A stretch of DNA of 64,000 nucleotides. Origin: Siphonodentalium dalli. Taxonomy: Eukaryota; Mollusca; Scaphopoda; Gadilida; Siphonodentaliidae. Numbering within the stretch: position 1 is the first letter of the stretch; each line of letters begins with the position of its first letter. This document shows, piece by piece, positions 1 to 12,312 of the stretch. The position numbers and the translations under genes were made by a program. The stretch covers positions 196,836,935 to 196,900,934 of the forward strand of contig CP136061.1 of assembly GCA_032622095.1 (NCBI GenBank). The letters run 5' to 3'. The notes under the pieces are model-generated. The model had not been told where the DNA came from, ran no database searches, and saw nothing but the letters and a program-made list of their open reading frames with translations.

Positions 1-2688
1 GCCAATATAAGTGCAGGGGTGTCATGGAAACCCACTCAGGGTCGCTATTAACCCTCAAAATGCAGGCATCGGCGAAAATGTTCGCCGTGAAATGAAGATA
101 ACAGCCCGGACCGCCCCTGCTGCGTCCAGGTACGATTTTAGTATCCATACATGTGCGAGGGTGTTAATGAAACCCAAATACGCACGGAGAGTGGTCAAGG
201 TCAAACGGAAGTGCCGCTTATTAACCCCTAAACTTCCCAGATTCAGCCAGAATTCAAAAATTGCGCCCCCAATAAATAAATTCACAGCCCGGACCCCCTT
301 AATGCCCTCGTACTTCTAATAACTCCTTACATATGTGTTGTGGAACTACCCTCGACTACAATCACGAAGATACAAGGGCGAGTCGCCTACGAATGTCTGG
401 CAATTAAACCCCAAAATGCCGCCATCGCCGATTATGTTTACCGATAACGACGCTGACAGCCCGGACCAGCCCGGACCATCCCAGTCCAGCCCGGACCCCC
501 CATATGGACTATATGAGTGATTGTAAGGCCAATATAAGTGCAGGGGTGTCATGGAAACCCACTCAGGGTCGCTATTAACCCTCAAAATGCCGGCATCGGC
601 GAAAATGTTCGCCGTGAAATGAAGCTAACAGCCCGGACCGCCCCTGCTGCGTCCAGGTATGATTTTAGTATCCATACATGTGCGAGGGTGTTAATGAAAC
701 CCAAATACGCACGGAGAGTGGTCAAGGTCAAACGGAAGTGCCGCTTATTAACCCCTAAACTTCACAGATTCAGCCAGAATTTAAAAAATGCGCCCCCAAT
801 AAACAAATTCACAACCCGGACCCCCTTAGTGTCCTCGTACTTCTAATAACTCCTTACATATGTGTTGTGGAACTACCCTCGACTACACTCACGAAGATAC
901 AAGGGCGAGTCGCCCACGAATGCCTGGCAATTAACCCCCAAAATGCCGCCATCGCCGATTATGTTTACCGATAACGACGCTGACAGCCCGGACCAGCCCG
1001 GCTGATCCCAGTCCAGCCCGGACCGCCCATATGGACTATATGAGTGATTGTAAGGCCAATATAAGTACAGGGGTGTCATGGAAACCCAATCAGGGTCGCT
1101 ATTAACCCTCAAAATGCCGGCATCGGCGAAAATGTTCGCCGTGAAATGAAGCTAACAGCCCGGACCGCCCCTGCTGCGTCCAGGTATTATTTTTAGTATC
1201 CATACATGTGCGAGGGTGTTAATGAACCAAAATACGCACGGAGAGTGGTCAAGGTCAAACGGAAGTTGCGCTTATTAACCCCTAAACTTCCCAGATTCAG
1301 CCAGCATTCAAAAATTGCGCCCCCAATAAACAAATTCACAGCCCGGACCCCCTTAATGTCCTCGTACTTCTAATAACTCCTTACATATGTGTTGTGGAAC
1401 TAACCTCGACTACACTCAAGAAGATTCAAGGGCGAGTCGCCCACGAATGCCTGGCAATTAACCCCCAAAATGCCGCCATCGCCGATTATGTTTACCGATA
1501 ACGACGCTGACAGCCCGGACCAGCCCGGACCATCCCAGTCCAGCCCGGACCCCCCATATGGACTATATGAGTGATTGTAAGGCCAATATAAGTGCAGGGG
1601 TGTCATGGAAACCCACTCAGGGTCGCTATTAACCCTCAAAATGCAGGCATCGGCGAAAATGTTCGCCGTGAAATGAAGCTAACAGCCCGGACCGCCCCTG
1701 CTGCGTCCATGTATGATTTTAGTATCCATACATGTGCGAGGGTGTTAATGAAACCCAAATACGCACGGAGAGTGGTCAAGGTCAAACGGAAGTGCCGCTT
1801 ATTAACCCCTAAACTTCCCAGATTCAGCCAGAATTCAAAAATTGCGCCCCCAATAAATAAATTCACCGCCGGGACCCCCTTAATGCCCTCGTACTTCTAA
1901 TAACTCCTTACATATGTGTTTTGGAACTACCCTCGACTACAATCACGAAGATACAAGGGCGAGTCGCCCACGAATGCCTGGAAATTAACCCCCAAAATGC
2001 CGCCATCGCCGATTATGTTTACCGATAACGACGCTGACAGCCCGGACCAGCCCGGACCATCCCAGTCCAGCCCGGACCCCCCATATGGACTATACGAGTG
2101 ATTGTAAGGCCAATATAAGTGCAGGGGTGTCATGGAAACCCACTCAGGGTCGCTATTAACCCTCAAAATGCCGGCATCGGCGAAAATGTTCGCCGTGAAA
2201 TGAAGCTAACAGCCCGGACCGCCCCTGCTGCGTCCAGGTATGATTTTAGTATCCATACATGTGCGAGGGTGTTAATGAAACCCAAATACGCACGGAGAGT
2301 GGTCAAGGTCAAACGGAAGTGCCGCTTATTAACCCCTAAACTTCTCAGATTCAGCCAGAATTAAAAAATTGAGCCCCCAATAAACAAATTCACAGCCCGG
2401 ACCCCCTTAATGTCCTCGTACTTCTAATAACTCCTTACATATGTGTTGTGGAACTACCCTCGACTACACTCAAGAAGATTCAAGGGCGAGTCGCCCACGA
2501 ATGCCTGGCAATTAACCCCCAAAATGCCGCCATCGCCGATTATGTTTACCGATAACGACGCTGACAGCCCGGACCATCCCAGTCCAGCCCGGACCCCCCA
2601 TATGGACTATATGAGTGATTTTAAGGGCAATATAAGTGCAGGGGTGTCATGGAAACCCACTCAGGGTCGCTATTAACCCTCAAAATGC
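1..2688 (+). repeat. Left tandem array of a 527-bp repeat, arm of a MULE-like element
   Basis: Five full copies of a 527-bp unit lie head to tail. The landmark TTAACCCTCAAAATG recurs at 48, 575, 1102, 1629, 2156 and 2673; the last step is 517 because one 10-bp AGCCCGGACC copy is missing. Copies differ by a few percent. Each unit carries several AGCCCGGACC words, once as three close copies. Both strands hold open frames of 60-102 codons in most units; their phase follows from the repeat and they look like no known protein. The array stops abruptly at 2688, where the transposase gene begins, and returns in opposite orientation at 6480-9228. The left end lies outside the window. Confidence 0.95.
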
Positions 2689-4713
2689 AGCTTCACAAAT
2701 AATGCATTTGTGTAAATCATACGCAGTGCTCAAACGAGACCCTGAGTACAAAAGACGTATCAGTTGGTTCGGAAAATTGGAAGACGGATGTCCACAGCCA
2801 GTCCACCCACATTGCTCCATCGTTGAGTATTGTGGGAAATTCCCAAATACACCAAGTGTGCATGGACACAGTAAACGCGGATGTAGCGAATACATCAGAA
2901 CAAAAGAACGCGTTGTGCTTGCCATGGGAAAGAAACTGTCATTGCAACCAACAAGAGCAGTTTACGAGACCATGGCACTAGATGATTCGACGACAGCACC
3001 CAGAGACACAAAACAGGTGAGCATTTTCAACTATATATTACTCACTTTTGTCACATTCTGATATTATTCCTTGAACATATGTCAATAAATACATGAAATG
3101 CATTTATACGAACATGCAGATTTAAAATGAGACGCGTGTTCTTATTAGAATAAAATTCTCTTGGTTGGACTTTGTCAGAGCGTCCATTTACATCGCGAAA
3201 ATACATACACCATCATTTTTACGTTGACTCTGTAATAAGTGAGAACGCTCTTTATGTTAGATTTTATTCAAAACTTGCTAAAAACTTTTTCTGTCAAGAC
3301 ATCCATGTTTTTAGTTCCCATTCTTCTGCCTAATGTGTTCCATTGAGCTGTGTATCATATAACTGTATATATGGAAATAGATGCCGTTTAATGTTTACAT
3401 GATGTTATGTCAAGTGTGAATAAACCTCGTCGACAATATGTCCATGGTTGTCTACGAGCATGGCCCATTTTCTAGTTCTCTCAACAATACATATTTTTTG
3501 TTTTCCAGATTCGCAACTACAAGTACGCAAAGGCTAAGAAGGAAAGAAAGATCGACGGCCAGCATAGAAAGAATCCAGCAGATGACGTCCAAACACTGAT
3601 GAATGACATACACAGCAGTCTCTTCATTCAAGAACTCATTCAAATGAAAGGTAAACCTCCGTGTGTAATTTTGTATACTGAAAACCAAATTCGACACCTT
3701 AAAAATGTATGTAAAAAGTCAGGAATAGAACCCAGTATAATCGGTGTAGACAGAACCTTCAATTTGGGACCTTGCTTCGTCACCCTGTTAGTGTATAGAA
3801 ATAGAAAATTAGTTAGAAAATCGACTCGTGATGTCCCGATTCTTTTAGGGCCTTTGTTTTTGCATTGGGATGCAACATACCACACATTCCATCGCCTTTT
3901 CTCTCACATTCAGTCCGTTCTTGATCTAGATTTATTCGGTTTGGAGCTTGGAGGACAAAACTTAGTAATTGGTTCTGATGAGGAAAAAGCACTGACAAAA
4001 GCTCTTCAGCAATGTTTTCCAACATCTACTCACCTCCTATACACACGCCATGTTAAAAAAACATTAAACGCCATTTAACCAACGACGTTGGTGCAAATAC
4101 AAAAACTGTCCAAAGGGTATTCGACGATCTTTTCTCCGAAAATGGTCTTTTGTCATGCGAAGATGAATAAGAATTCGATTTAGAGTCTTTAAGGCTAATA
4201 GAACAATTTGACACAGATATCCCGGCCTTCTCAACATATTTTTCCTCAATTCTGCCATCGATCAAGCGATTTATATTCAGGCCAACCATAGAAGGAAAAT
4301 CTCCGATAGATTGGAACAACAATGCATGTGAATCGATTAACCATATTCTGAAATTAAGCACAAATTGGAAAAGTCTCAAACTTCCGGATCTTGTTTCAAA
4401 ATTGGAAAAAATTGTAAAACTACAGGAAGTAGATATCAGAAGAGCTATTCATGGGCAGGGCAATTTCGAACTTGCAAGTCATATGACTAAATTCAAAATT
4501 TTGCACAGTAAATGGGTCACAATGGCACCGGATGAAAAAGATTCGGCATATTCAAAATTAATATCTGATCAGTCGAGGAAAACCACTACTATCACATCAA
4601 CTGACGGAACCCTCACAATACCAAAAACTGCCCCCACAGCTAGGAAACCGAACCAACGCAAACGAACCAAATCTGCAAAAACAATTACAAACAAGAAATC
4701 TAAAACCAGTTAA
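2689..4713 (+). pseudogene. MULE-like DDE transposase, two exons, broken
   Basis: Exon 1 runs to 3016 (donor GTGAGC at 3017); the acceptor TTTTCCAG ends at 3508 and exon 2 begins at 3509, both in phase 0. Exon 1 encodes a Cys/His-bearing N-terminal part, perhaps the DNA-binding region. Exon 2 has the MULE layout: Asp in IGVDRTF (codon 3749), Asp in IGSDEEKAL (codon 3977), the FPTSTHLLYTRH segment matching the family's FP...H..C..H motif with Tyr in place of Cys, and Glu in NNACESINH (codon 4330). The C-terminus is Lys-rich and ends with TAA at 4713. Two lesions break it: a frame change in the A run at 4055-4061 leads to a stop at 4076, and an in-frame TAA lies at 4168. The open frame of exon 1 continues upstream without a stop into the last 527-bp unit, so the true start is uncertain; ATG codons at 2636 and about 2702 are candidates. 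It is the presumed former mobility gene of the surrounding element. Confidence 0.75.
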
Positions 4714-4817
4714 TATATGTCCTAATAGATGTTTTGGCCCGTTTGAACCCTAGAATATATATATTAACAAGAAATTTAATTGATATATTTATCAATATTG
4801 GCGGATCGTCGTTAAAT

Positions 4818-5594
4818 AAATCTTCGGATTTTTGAAACAGGTTGTCCCCTGTCACTTTAAGAATTTTCGCAACCATGCTGGGGAGAAATATTCACAGACT
4901 GACGGGGGACAATCTGTTTTTTTTAGTTCGTCGTCTGCATCAAACCTTATTCGATCTACTAATTGGCGTTTTTGATATGAGAATGTATAATATCTCAGGT
5001 CACTTCAATATTTTATCTGGGGAAGAATATACCTATGTTCAAACCATATCCTACTCCATTTAACAGAATATATGCAGCAATTTGAGTCAGGTGTGAGTAC
5101 ACTGCTGTAACACAACATGGTAGTTATAATGAAAATCGTTTTCGTTATAAGTATCAGGTTCATGTGTGTGTGTGTACAACCACTCTTGAATTATATATTT
5201 TCTGTTGAGTGCAGCAGAATATGGCCGCCAAAGTAGCCGGATTTAGTTACGGTCTTCATCGAGCGAGATGTGCATCCATATATCCGTGCGTATTTTTTTT
5301 TGTATCTATATTCATATATGCATTGTCAATATACGGTTTATTGTAAATTTATAAAGATTTATTGTACAGTTTAACTTGTATAGTTTCTATGTTAACTACT
5401 TTCTGCATTACTTTAAAAAGAACATGAAATCTGATTGATGCATTTCTCAACATATTGTTTGTTCTGAAACCTGAGATGCGTCGTGGTAAAAGAAATCTTC
5501 GAATTTTTGCAGCAGGTTGTCCCCTGTCACTTTAAGAATTTTCGCAACTATGATGGGGAGAAATATTCACAGAATGACGGGGGACAATCTGTTT
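4818..5594 (+). repeat. Two copies of a ~100-bp sequence downstream of the transposase
   Basis: Positions 4818-4918 and 5492-5594 are close copies. Each carries GGTTGTCCCCTGTCA near its left end and TGACGGGGGACAA near its right end, so each copy is a small foldback with arms of about 13 bp. The copies lie 674 bp apart in the same orientation. They could be a tiny inverted-repeat element inserted twice or a local duplication. No coding role is visible. Confidence 0.8.
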
Positions 5595-5599
5595 CTAAT

Positions 5600-6479
5600 T
5601 ATTCGTCTGCATTAAACTATATTATATCTAGAAACTCGCATATTTATATGAGAATTTATAATATATCAGATCACATCAATAATTCATGTTTTGTTTTCAA
5701 TTTGGCCTTAGGTCCCTTTGGACGATTGAAAAACGAATCATTTTTGGCTTGAAACTTATGGTTTCTCACATGATAAACTATTTAGCTGTAATTCACTCAA
5801 GCTTAATACATCCACAATAATTACAACATGCAATAGCAACAATCTATGGTGTGTCTGGAAGCTGTAAAATAACTGGATCATTTTGTTATCATCTATATTA
5901 TGTCGTAGATTGTATATATATATATGACCTTACGAGTCAGTGCTATTTTTCCGTACCATATAAAAGTATCTGTATATCTGTGCTACCTTATTAGTATCCA
6001 TATATACATGGCTGATGCACGTATATTGTATTATAAAGATAACCATATATATATTCTATTGTACATATAGTTAGGAAGTCTTCCAATAGATGATTTTTTC
6101 GGACTCAAATCGCTTAGAAATTATCGAACAATTTAACATATTCGATAACACCATAAGCTGGTAGAATGTGTTCAATCCATTACACTGATCAGTACAGTTT
6201 AATATTAGAGTGTATTGATCAGTTTAACGGATTGAACACATTCTACCAGCTTATGGTGGTGATCATAACATTGTAAGACTTCTCTAACCAGATAGTGTTA
6301 GTAACCGCCGGCTTTATGTATTGTCATTATATTTTTACGTAATTTTATTTTTACGATGTTCCCTATTTTCGTTAATAAAGATTTATGTCACAGGCTGTTT
6401 CAATCAATCTATATGCATCTGTGGTTGGGTCGCTTGGTTTCCTTGCGATATTTTTTTATTCGGGCACACACTTGTAATT
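5600..6479. other. AT-rich spacer inside the MULE-like element
   Basis: No coding region is seen. The stretch has short TA runs and one clear hairpin (6151-6256). It links the transposase region to the inverted right array. Confidence 0.6.
6151..6256. repeat. Hairpin with 28-bp perfect arms
   Basis: 6151-6178, beginning CCATAAGCTGGTAGAATG, is matched by its exact reverse complement at 6229-6256. The loop is about 50 bp and contains a second, weaker palindrome around TGATCAGT. Confidence 0.9.
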
Positions 6480-9228
6480 CTGAATGAATCTGGCAAGTTT
6501 GGGGGTTAATATCGTCAGTTCTCTTTGGCCGTGACCATAGTCCGTGTGTTTGTGAGTTTCCATGACACCCGTGTACAGATAGGGCTACTAATATTACCAC
6601 TAGACGCCACAGGGCGGTCCTGGCTGTTAGCTTCGTTATCGGTAAACATATTCGGCGATGGCGGGGTTAATTGCCAGGCTTTCGTGGGCTATCTTCGTGA
6701 GTGTAGCCGAGGTTGTTCCACAACAAATATGTAAGGAGTTATTAGAAGTACGAGGACATTAAGGGGGTCCGGGCTGTGAATTTGTTTATTGGGGGCGCAA
6801 GTTTTTAATTCTGGCTGAATCTGGGAAGTTTAGGGGTTAATAAGCGGCACTTCCGTTTGACCTTGACCACTCTCCGTGCGTATTTGGGTTTCATTAACAC
6901 CCTCGCACATGTATGGATACTAAAATCATACCTGGACGCAGCAGGGGCCGTCCGGACTGTTAGCTTCATTTCACGGCGAACATTTTCGCCGATGCCGGCA
7001 TTTTGAGGGTTAATAGCGACCCTAAGTGGTTTTCCATGACACCCCTGCACTTATATTGGCCTTACAATCACTCATATAGTCAATATTGGGGGGTCCGGGC
7101 TGGATTGGGATGGTCCGGGCTGGTCCGGGCTGTCAGCGTCGTTATCGGTAAACATAATCGGCGATGGCGGCATTTTGGGGGTTAATTGCCAGGCATTCGT
7201 GGGCGACTCGCCATTGTATCTTCGTGAGTGTAGTCGAGGGTAGTTCCACAACACATATGTAAGGAGTTATTAGAAGTACGAGGACATTAAGGGGGTCCGG
7301 GCTGTGAATTTGTTTATTGGGGGCTCAATTTTTTTATTCTGGCTGAATCTGGGAAGTTTACGGGTTAATAAGCGGCACTTCCGTTTGACATTGACCACCC
7401 TCCGTGCGTATTTGGGTTTCATTAACACCCTCGCACATGTATGGATACTAAAATCATACCTGGACGCAGCAGGGGCGGTCCGGGCTGTTAGCTTCATTTC
7501 ACGGCGAACATTTTCGCCGATGCCGGCATTTTGAGGGTTAATAGCGACCCTGAGTGGGTTTCCATGACACCCCTGCACTTATATTGCCCTTAAAATCAGT
7601 CATATAGTCCATATGGGGTTCCGGGCTGGACTGGGCTGGTCCGGGCTGTCAGCGTCGTTATCGGTAAACATAATCGGCGATGGCGGCATTTTGGGGGTTA
7701 ATTGCCAGGCATTCGTGGGCGACTCGCCATTGAATCTTCTTGAATGTAGTCGAGGGTAGTTCCACAACACATATGTAAGGAGTTATTAGAAGTACGAGGA
7801 CATTCATTAAGGGGGTCCGGGCTGTGAATTTGTTTATTGGGGGCTTAATTTTTTTATTCTGGCTGAATCTGGGAAGTTTAGGGGTTAATAAGCGGCACTT
7901 CCGTTTGACCTTGACCACTCTCCGTGCGTATTTGGGTTTCATTAACACCCTCGCACATGTATGGATACTAAAATCATACCTGGACGCAGCAGGGGCGGTC
8001 CGGACTGTTAGCTTCATTTCACGGCGAACATTTTCGCCGATGCCGGCATTTTGAGGGTTAATAGCGACCCTGAGTGGTTTTCCATGACACCCCTGCACTT
8101 ATATTGGCCTTACAATCACTCATATAGTCCATATTGGGGGGTCCGGGCTGGACTGGGATGGGCCGGGCTGGTCCGGGCTGTCAGCGTCGTTATCGGTAAA
8201 CATAATCGGCGATGGCGGCATTTTTTGGGGTTAATTGCCAGGCATTCGTGGGCGACTCGCCATTGTATCTTCGTGAGTGTAGTCGAGGGTAGTTCCACAA
8301 CACATATGTAAGGAGTTATTAGAAGTACGAGGACATTAAGGGGGTCCGGGCTGTGAATTTGTTTATTGGGGGCGCAATATTTTAATTCTGGCTGAATCTG
8401 GGAAGTTTAGGGGTTAATAAGCGGCACTTCCGTTTGACCTTGACCACTCTCCGTGCGTATTTGGGTTTCATTAACACCCTCGCACATATATGGATACTAA
8501 AATCATACCTGGACGCAGCAGGGGCGGTCCGGGCTGTTAGCTTCATTTCACGGCGAACATTTTCGCCGATGCCGGCATTTTGAGGGTTAATAGCGACCCT
8601 GATTGGGTTTCCATGACACCCCTGCACTAATATTGCCCTTAAAATCACTCATATAGTCCATATGGGAGGTCCGGGCTGGACTGTGATGGTCCGGGCTGGT
8701 CCGGGCTGTCAGCGTCGTTATCGGTAAACATAATCGGCGATGGCGGCATTTTGGGGGTTAATTGCCAGGCATTCGTTGGCGACTCGCCCTTGAATCTTCG
8801 TGAGTGTAGTCGAGGGTAGTTCCACAACGCATATGTAAGGAGTTATTAGAAGTACAAGGACAGTAAGGGGGTCCGGGCTGTGAATTTGTTTATTGGGGGC
8901 GCAATTTTTTAATTCTGGCTGAATCTGGGAAGTTTAGGGGTTAATAAGCGGCACTTCCGTTTGACCTTGACCACTCTCCGTGCGTATTTGGGTTTCATTA
9001 ACACCCCCGCACAGGTATGGATACTAAAATCCCACCTGGACGGAGCAGGGGCGGTCCGGGCTGTTAGCTTCATTTCGCGGCGAACATTTTCGCCGATGCC
9101 GGCATTTTGAGGGTTAATAGCGACCCTGAGTGGGTTTCCATGACACCCCTTGACTTATATTGGCCTTACAATCACTCATATAGTCCATATGGTGGGTCCG
9201 AGCTGGTCCGGGCTGGTCCGGGCGGTGT
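6480..9228 (-). repeat. Right tandem array of the 527-bp repeat, inverted
   Basis: The same unit as at 1-2688 in opposite orientation. The matching landmark recurs at 7010, 7538, 8058, 8587 and 9114, a spacing of 520-529 bp. The innermost part (6480-6790) is a shortened, more diverged copy, and the outermost ends in repeated GGTCCGGGCT words at about 9228. Together with the left array this forms a pair of kilobase-long inverted ends made of tandem repeats. The outer edge lies about 280 bp upstream of a host TSR exon, where similarity to the duplicated host segment near 63.06 kb begins. Confidence 0.93.
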
Positions 9229-9235
9229 TTAGTCA

Positions 9236-9996
9236 CACCCCAAACATTATATATACTTATTTCATTGTGTGTTAAATTTGTCCCATTTTCTATCTATATA
9301 CATGTTGGAGATGGCAACAACAGGCATTTAGCAGGAAATTAGTAGGACCACATGGTCATGGATGTGCATGCTGTTTTTATTTAAACCACAAAATCGCGTA
9401 TCCTGCATTTTCCGATATCATAAACATGTAGGCGTGTCACATATGATAACCATGTCATCATACATAATTATACGCCATAAGTTTAATCGGCATGAAATAC
9501 AGGTACAGCTGGCGGGTGGACGCCTTGGACAGAATTTGGCCACTGCAGTGCATCTTGTGGAAACGGCGCCATGAAAAGAAGTCGGACATGCTTCAATTTG
9601 GGCGGTTGTTCTGGTCTCTCCGAGGAAACAAAAACATGCAACTTGGGAGAGTGTCACGGTGAGTAATATTTTGAGGCTGTGCATGGGAGGTTCTTTGGGG
9701 GGGGGGGGGGGGTGTTTCATGCTCCACAAACGTTTTAATAGTTGAAAAGTTCATGTTTGACACAATAATCAGTAGTTGTTGTTTATGTTGGATCAACTTG
9801 GATGTTGTCCAAACCATAAGTTTACCATTCATTTCGGCCACATTAGCGTGAAAATTTGGGACTCTTGTGGGTACAGGTTGGGAATTTCCGATAGTTGGAA
9901 AGCTTGAGGTGCCAGTTGGAAAATTTAACATATAGAAATGATCAGAATTCCCGATACAAATCACGAATAATGGAGATAACGCGTTATAATTTGATG
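9236..9996 (+). repeat. Segment duplicated at 63060-63909 (TSR exon plus flanking introns)
   Basis: Intron, exon and following intron match 63060-63909 at high identity. The copy at 63 kb has about 100 extra bases at 63160-63265, before the shared GTAGGACCACATGGTCATGG. Homology ends at TTAA 9997-10000, exactly where the other copy has a foldback element. This indicates tandem duplication of a host gene or gene part. Confidence 0.9.
9509..9658 (+). CDS. Gene A exon: thrombospondin type-1 repeat
   Basis: A 150-nt exon encoding one complete TSR, an extracellular three-stranded fold found in adhesion and guidance proteins. Read in phase 1 it begins with the tryptophan motif WTPW (C-mannosylation consensus WxxW), followed by CSASCGNG, which fits the O-fucosylation consensus C-x-x-S/T-C-x-x-G, and has six cysteines ending at GECH. 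The acceptor is TACAG at 9504-9508; another AG six bases upstream (9502) is also in frame. The donor is G|GTGAGT at 9659. Both boundaries are phase 1. The exon next downstream is 11598-11885. Upstream exons are not visible; the MULE-like element fills that side. It differs from the exon at 63432-63581 by five residues. Confidence 0.88.
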
Positions 9997-11597
9997 TTAA
10001 CAGGACATGTCCCATTTATAGATTTATACCACGTAAATCACCGGTGTTGGCCAGCCAGTGCGTCTATGCGTTCGTCCGCCACATATTTTTTCCTGGTGAT
10101 AATTCAGCTTAAGTTGTCTGATTGTTTAAACAAAAATTATAATTATATATTACCCACAAGACTCGGAAAATACAGGTCAAATTCGCATTTCGTTTTGGTC
10201 CGCCCAATTTTCCCTCAGTTATGGTGCTTGTTATAAAATACCGATTATTTTGATTTCTGGATGATAACTTTAAGTAATGTTATGCTTTTTAACTTTGGTA
10301 TATGGATTAATTAAGTGAAAATACAGGTCAGGTTCAAATTTGGATTCGGTCTGTTGTTAACGCGGAGTTATGGCCCTTGTCGACTTAGTTGATTTGAAAT
10401 CAGGGATGGTAAGATATGAATAAATAAATCTATGTAGACATTTTATACTTTGGAAAAGACTTTGAAATAGCTACGAGATGTTTTGATTTTTTTGCACAGA
10501 AGGGAGAAGTCTGATTCTTCAATTAAGTCTATAAATTGAATACGTTTTTATCACAGGCCCATGGGGAAAATTACTGTCACACATAAAAGTTCTGAGTGAC
10601 GCCAGATATTTTGATCGGGGTTTATTTTAAATTTTCTTATAGATCAGAATTAATCAAATCGTTCGAAATTTGAGATAAATTACTGCGTAATATTAATATC
10701 TAATTATTTGATTGGTTATCGAAAACAAAAATGAATGTTATTTTTACGAATGAGATCATTTTGGTATACATTATAATATACACAAACTAGGTTTTATTTT
10801 TCTAATACGCTTTTACGAGGGAATTCACAATTAAAACAACAAATGTTCTCATAATAAACCTTCAATGGATGCACCAACAGCTTATATCTATTAACTTACT
10901 CTTTCTTGTTTCATTGCTCGTCGAATGGGATTGGTTTCCATAGTAATGCGCAAAGCAACTTTTTATCGTGATATGGGTCCCGTTCACACACTCCCGTTCA
11001 TAAAATGCATCTGTGGCACAGTTACTAACTATACGTGATAAGTAAAATACATATAAATACACCTGTAACGACATCGATGAACCGAATTTACCTTCAATTA
11101 TATAGCATCCAATTGTACATGTACCATAAGAATCAATCATACAGGTATTTGAAGGACAATATCGGTAGAATCGTTATAATGTGGAGCTACGGAGGAGATT
11201 TTACTTTACATATCATGTCGTTAGCTTCGGAAAAGGTGCTTCGGTAAAGGTTCATATGCCGACACCATGTGGTTTTCTACGAAGAAATGGCTGCAACACA
11301 GGAAAAACTTCACAGTGTGGACACGCTAACTTGACCGACTCACACTGATTTTGTGATATTCATGCAGGGCATTGGTACACATTTAAGTGAGTCTGTCCAT
11401 TCGGTCGCTCATATACACACAATCATGTTGGTATGAAAGGAAACCAAAATGTCAATATCCCCTTCTGTGCATGTTATAACGATATTTATATAACCGCAAC
11501 ATATGTATAATCCAATATGTTAATTTAGTGTGCGTATATATATACTAAATTATGTTATGTCACGCCATGTTATGTTATACATGTATGCTTCATGCAG
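9659..11597 (+). other. Intron of gene A
   Basis: AT-rich. The first 340 bases match the intron after 63581 and include a G run at about 9698. The rest shows no coding signal, inverted repeat or recognisable element. Confidence 0.6.
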
Positions 11598-11885
11598 ACC
11601 GCTGTTTCGGACGAAACCGTTCAGATATAAGCTGCGACGAGAACACCACCTTCTTTGTGACTAAAGCAACGTGCAACACCAGTGCTGTCGTCGACGAATC
11701 GTGCCGATTGGCTGTGCAAACGAGCACAGATAAGGACAACTGCACAAGCGACATAACTAAACAAACAAAAGAGGCGTGTGAGACGGTGACGTCAAACTCG
11801 TGTGCGTTCTCAGAGATATCACGTCATCTGGCAAATACAACTATGGAAAATTGCGACGAAGCTTGTGTCTCTTATATGTGTAGAG
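11598..11885 (+). CDS. Gene A exon: ten-cysteine extracellular domain, family not recognised
   Basis: A 288-nt phase 1-1 exon (96 codons) with acceptor CATGCAG at 11591-11597 and donor G|GTATGT at 11886. After joining to the TSR exon the first codon is GAC. Cysteines fall at residues 3, 13, 26, 36, 49, 61, 69, 86, 90 and 95, an even number that suits five disulfides. Four N-glycosylation sequons (residues 16, 27, 48, 80) and the Thr/Ser-rich spacing fit an extracellular location. I cannot assign it to a known family; it is probably the membrane-proximal domain of gene A because the next exon found encodes a C-terminal anchor signal. One exon equals one domain, as for the TSRs. Confidence 0.75.
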
Positions 11886-11972
11886 GTATGTTTTAGTGCT
11901 GACTCGGCCATAACTTATTTTGTGGACGACAATATACGGAAGCCCATCAGTGCCAACGCATAAAAATATATC

Positions 11973-12075
11973 TGTGATAAATCGCAAATGTTTGCGATAA
12001 ATAGCAAACTACTTTGCGATAACACGCAAAGATGTTTGCAATTTATCAAAGGTTTGCGATTTATCGCTAGATTTT
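11973..12075. repeat. Cluster of TTTGCGAT words with palindromic arrangement
   Basis: GATAAATCGCAAA near the left edge is matched by TTTGCGATTTATC near the right edge, and further TTTGCGATAA words lie between in both orientations, about 20 bp apart. The cluster can fold into a hairpin. It lies in the gene A intron; function unknown. Confidence 0.75.
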
Positions 12076-12312
12076 TCGCAAAGTTGTTTAGGAACACAAC
12101 GAGGAGCAAACTGCAAAGCAGATTTTACTCCCCTAGCTACACTGGTCTGACCATTGCCACCACTTATACAGACTGTATTAAATATAGCATTTTTTTATTT
12201 AAGACTTTTGTCGACTATAATTCATTCTGATTTGATCCAACCAATTTCCAAATGAATATTATCAGTTCATTTTCTCGGATTATTGCTGAATGAATTGTAA
12301 CCGACAATAATT

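Noticed and set aside
11-2364. Repeated 60-102-codon frames in every 527-bp unit on both strands
   Set aside because: They follow from the repeat, are broken in some units, lack splice or start context and match no protein family.
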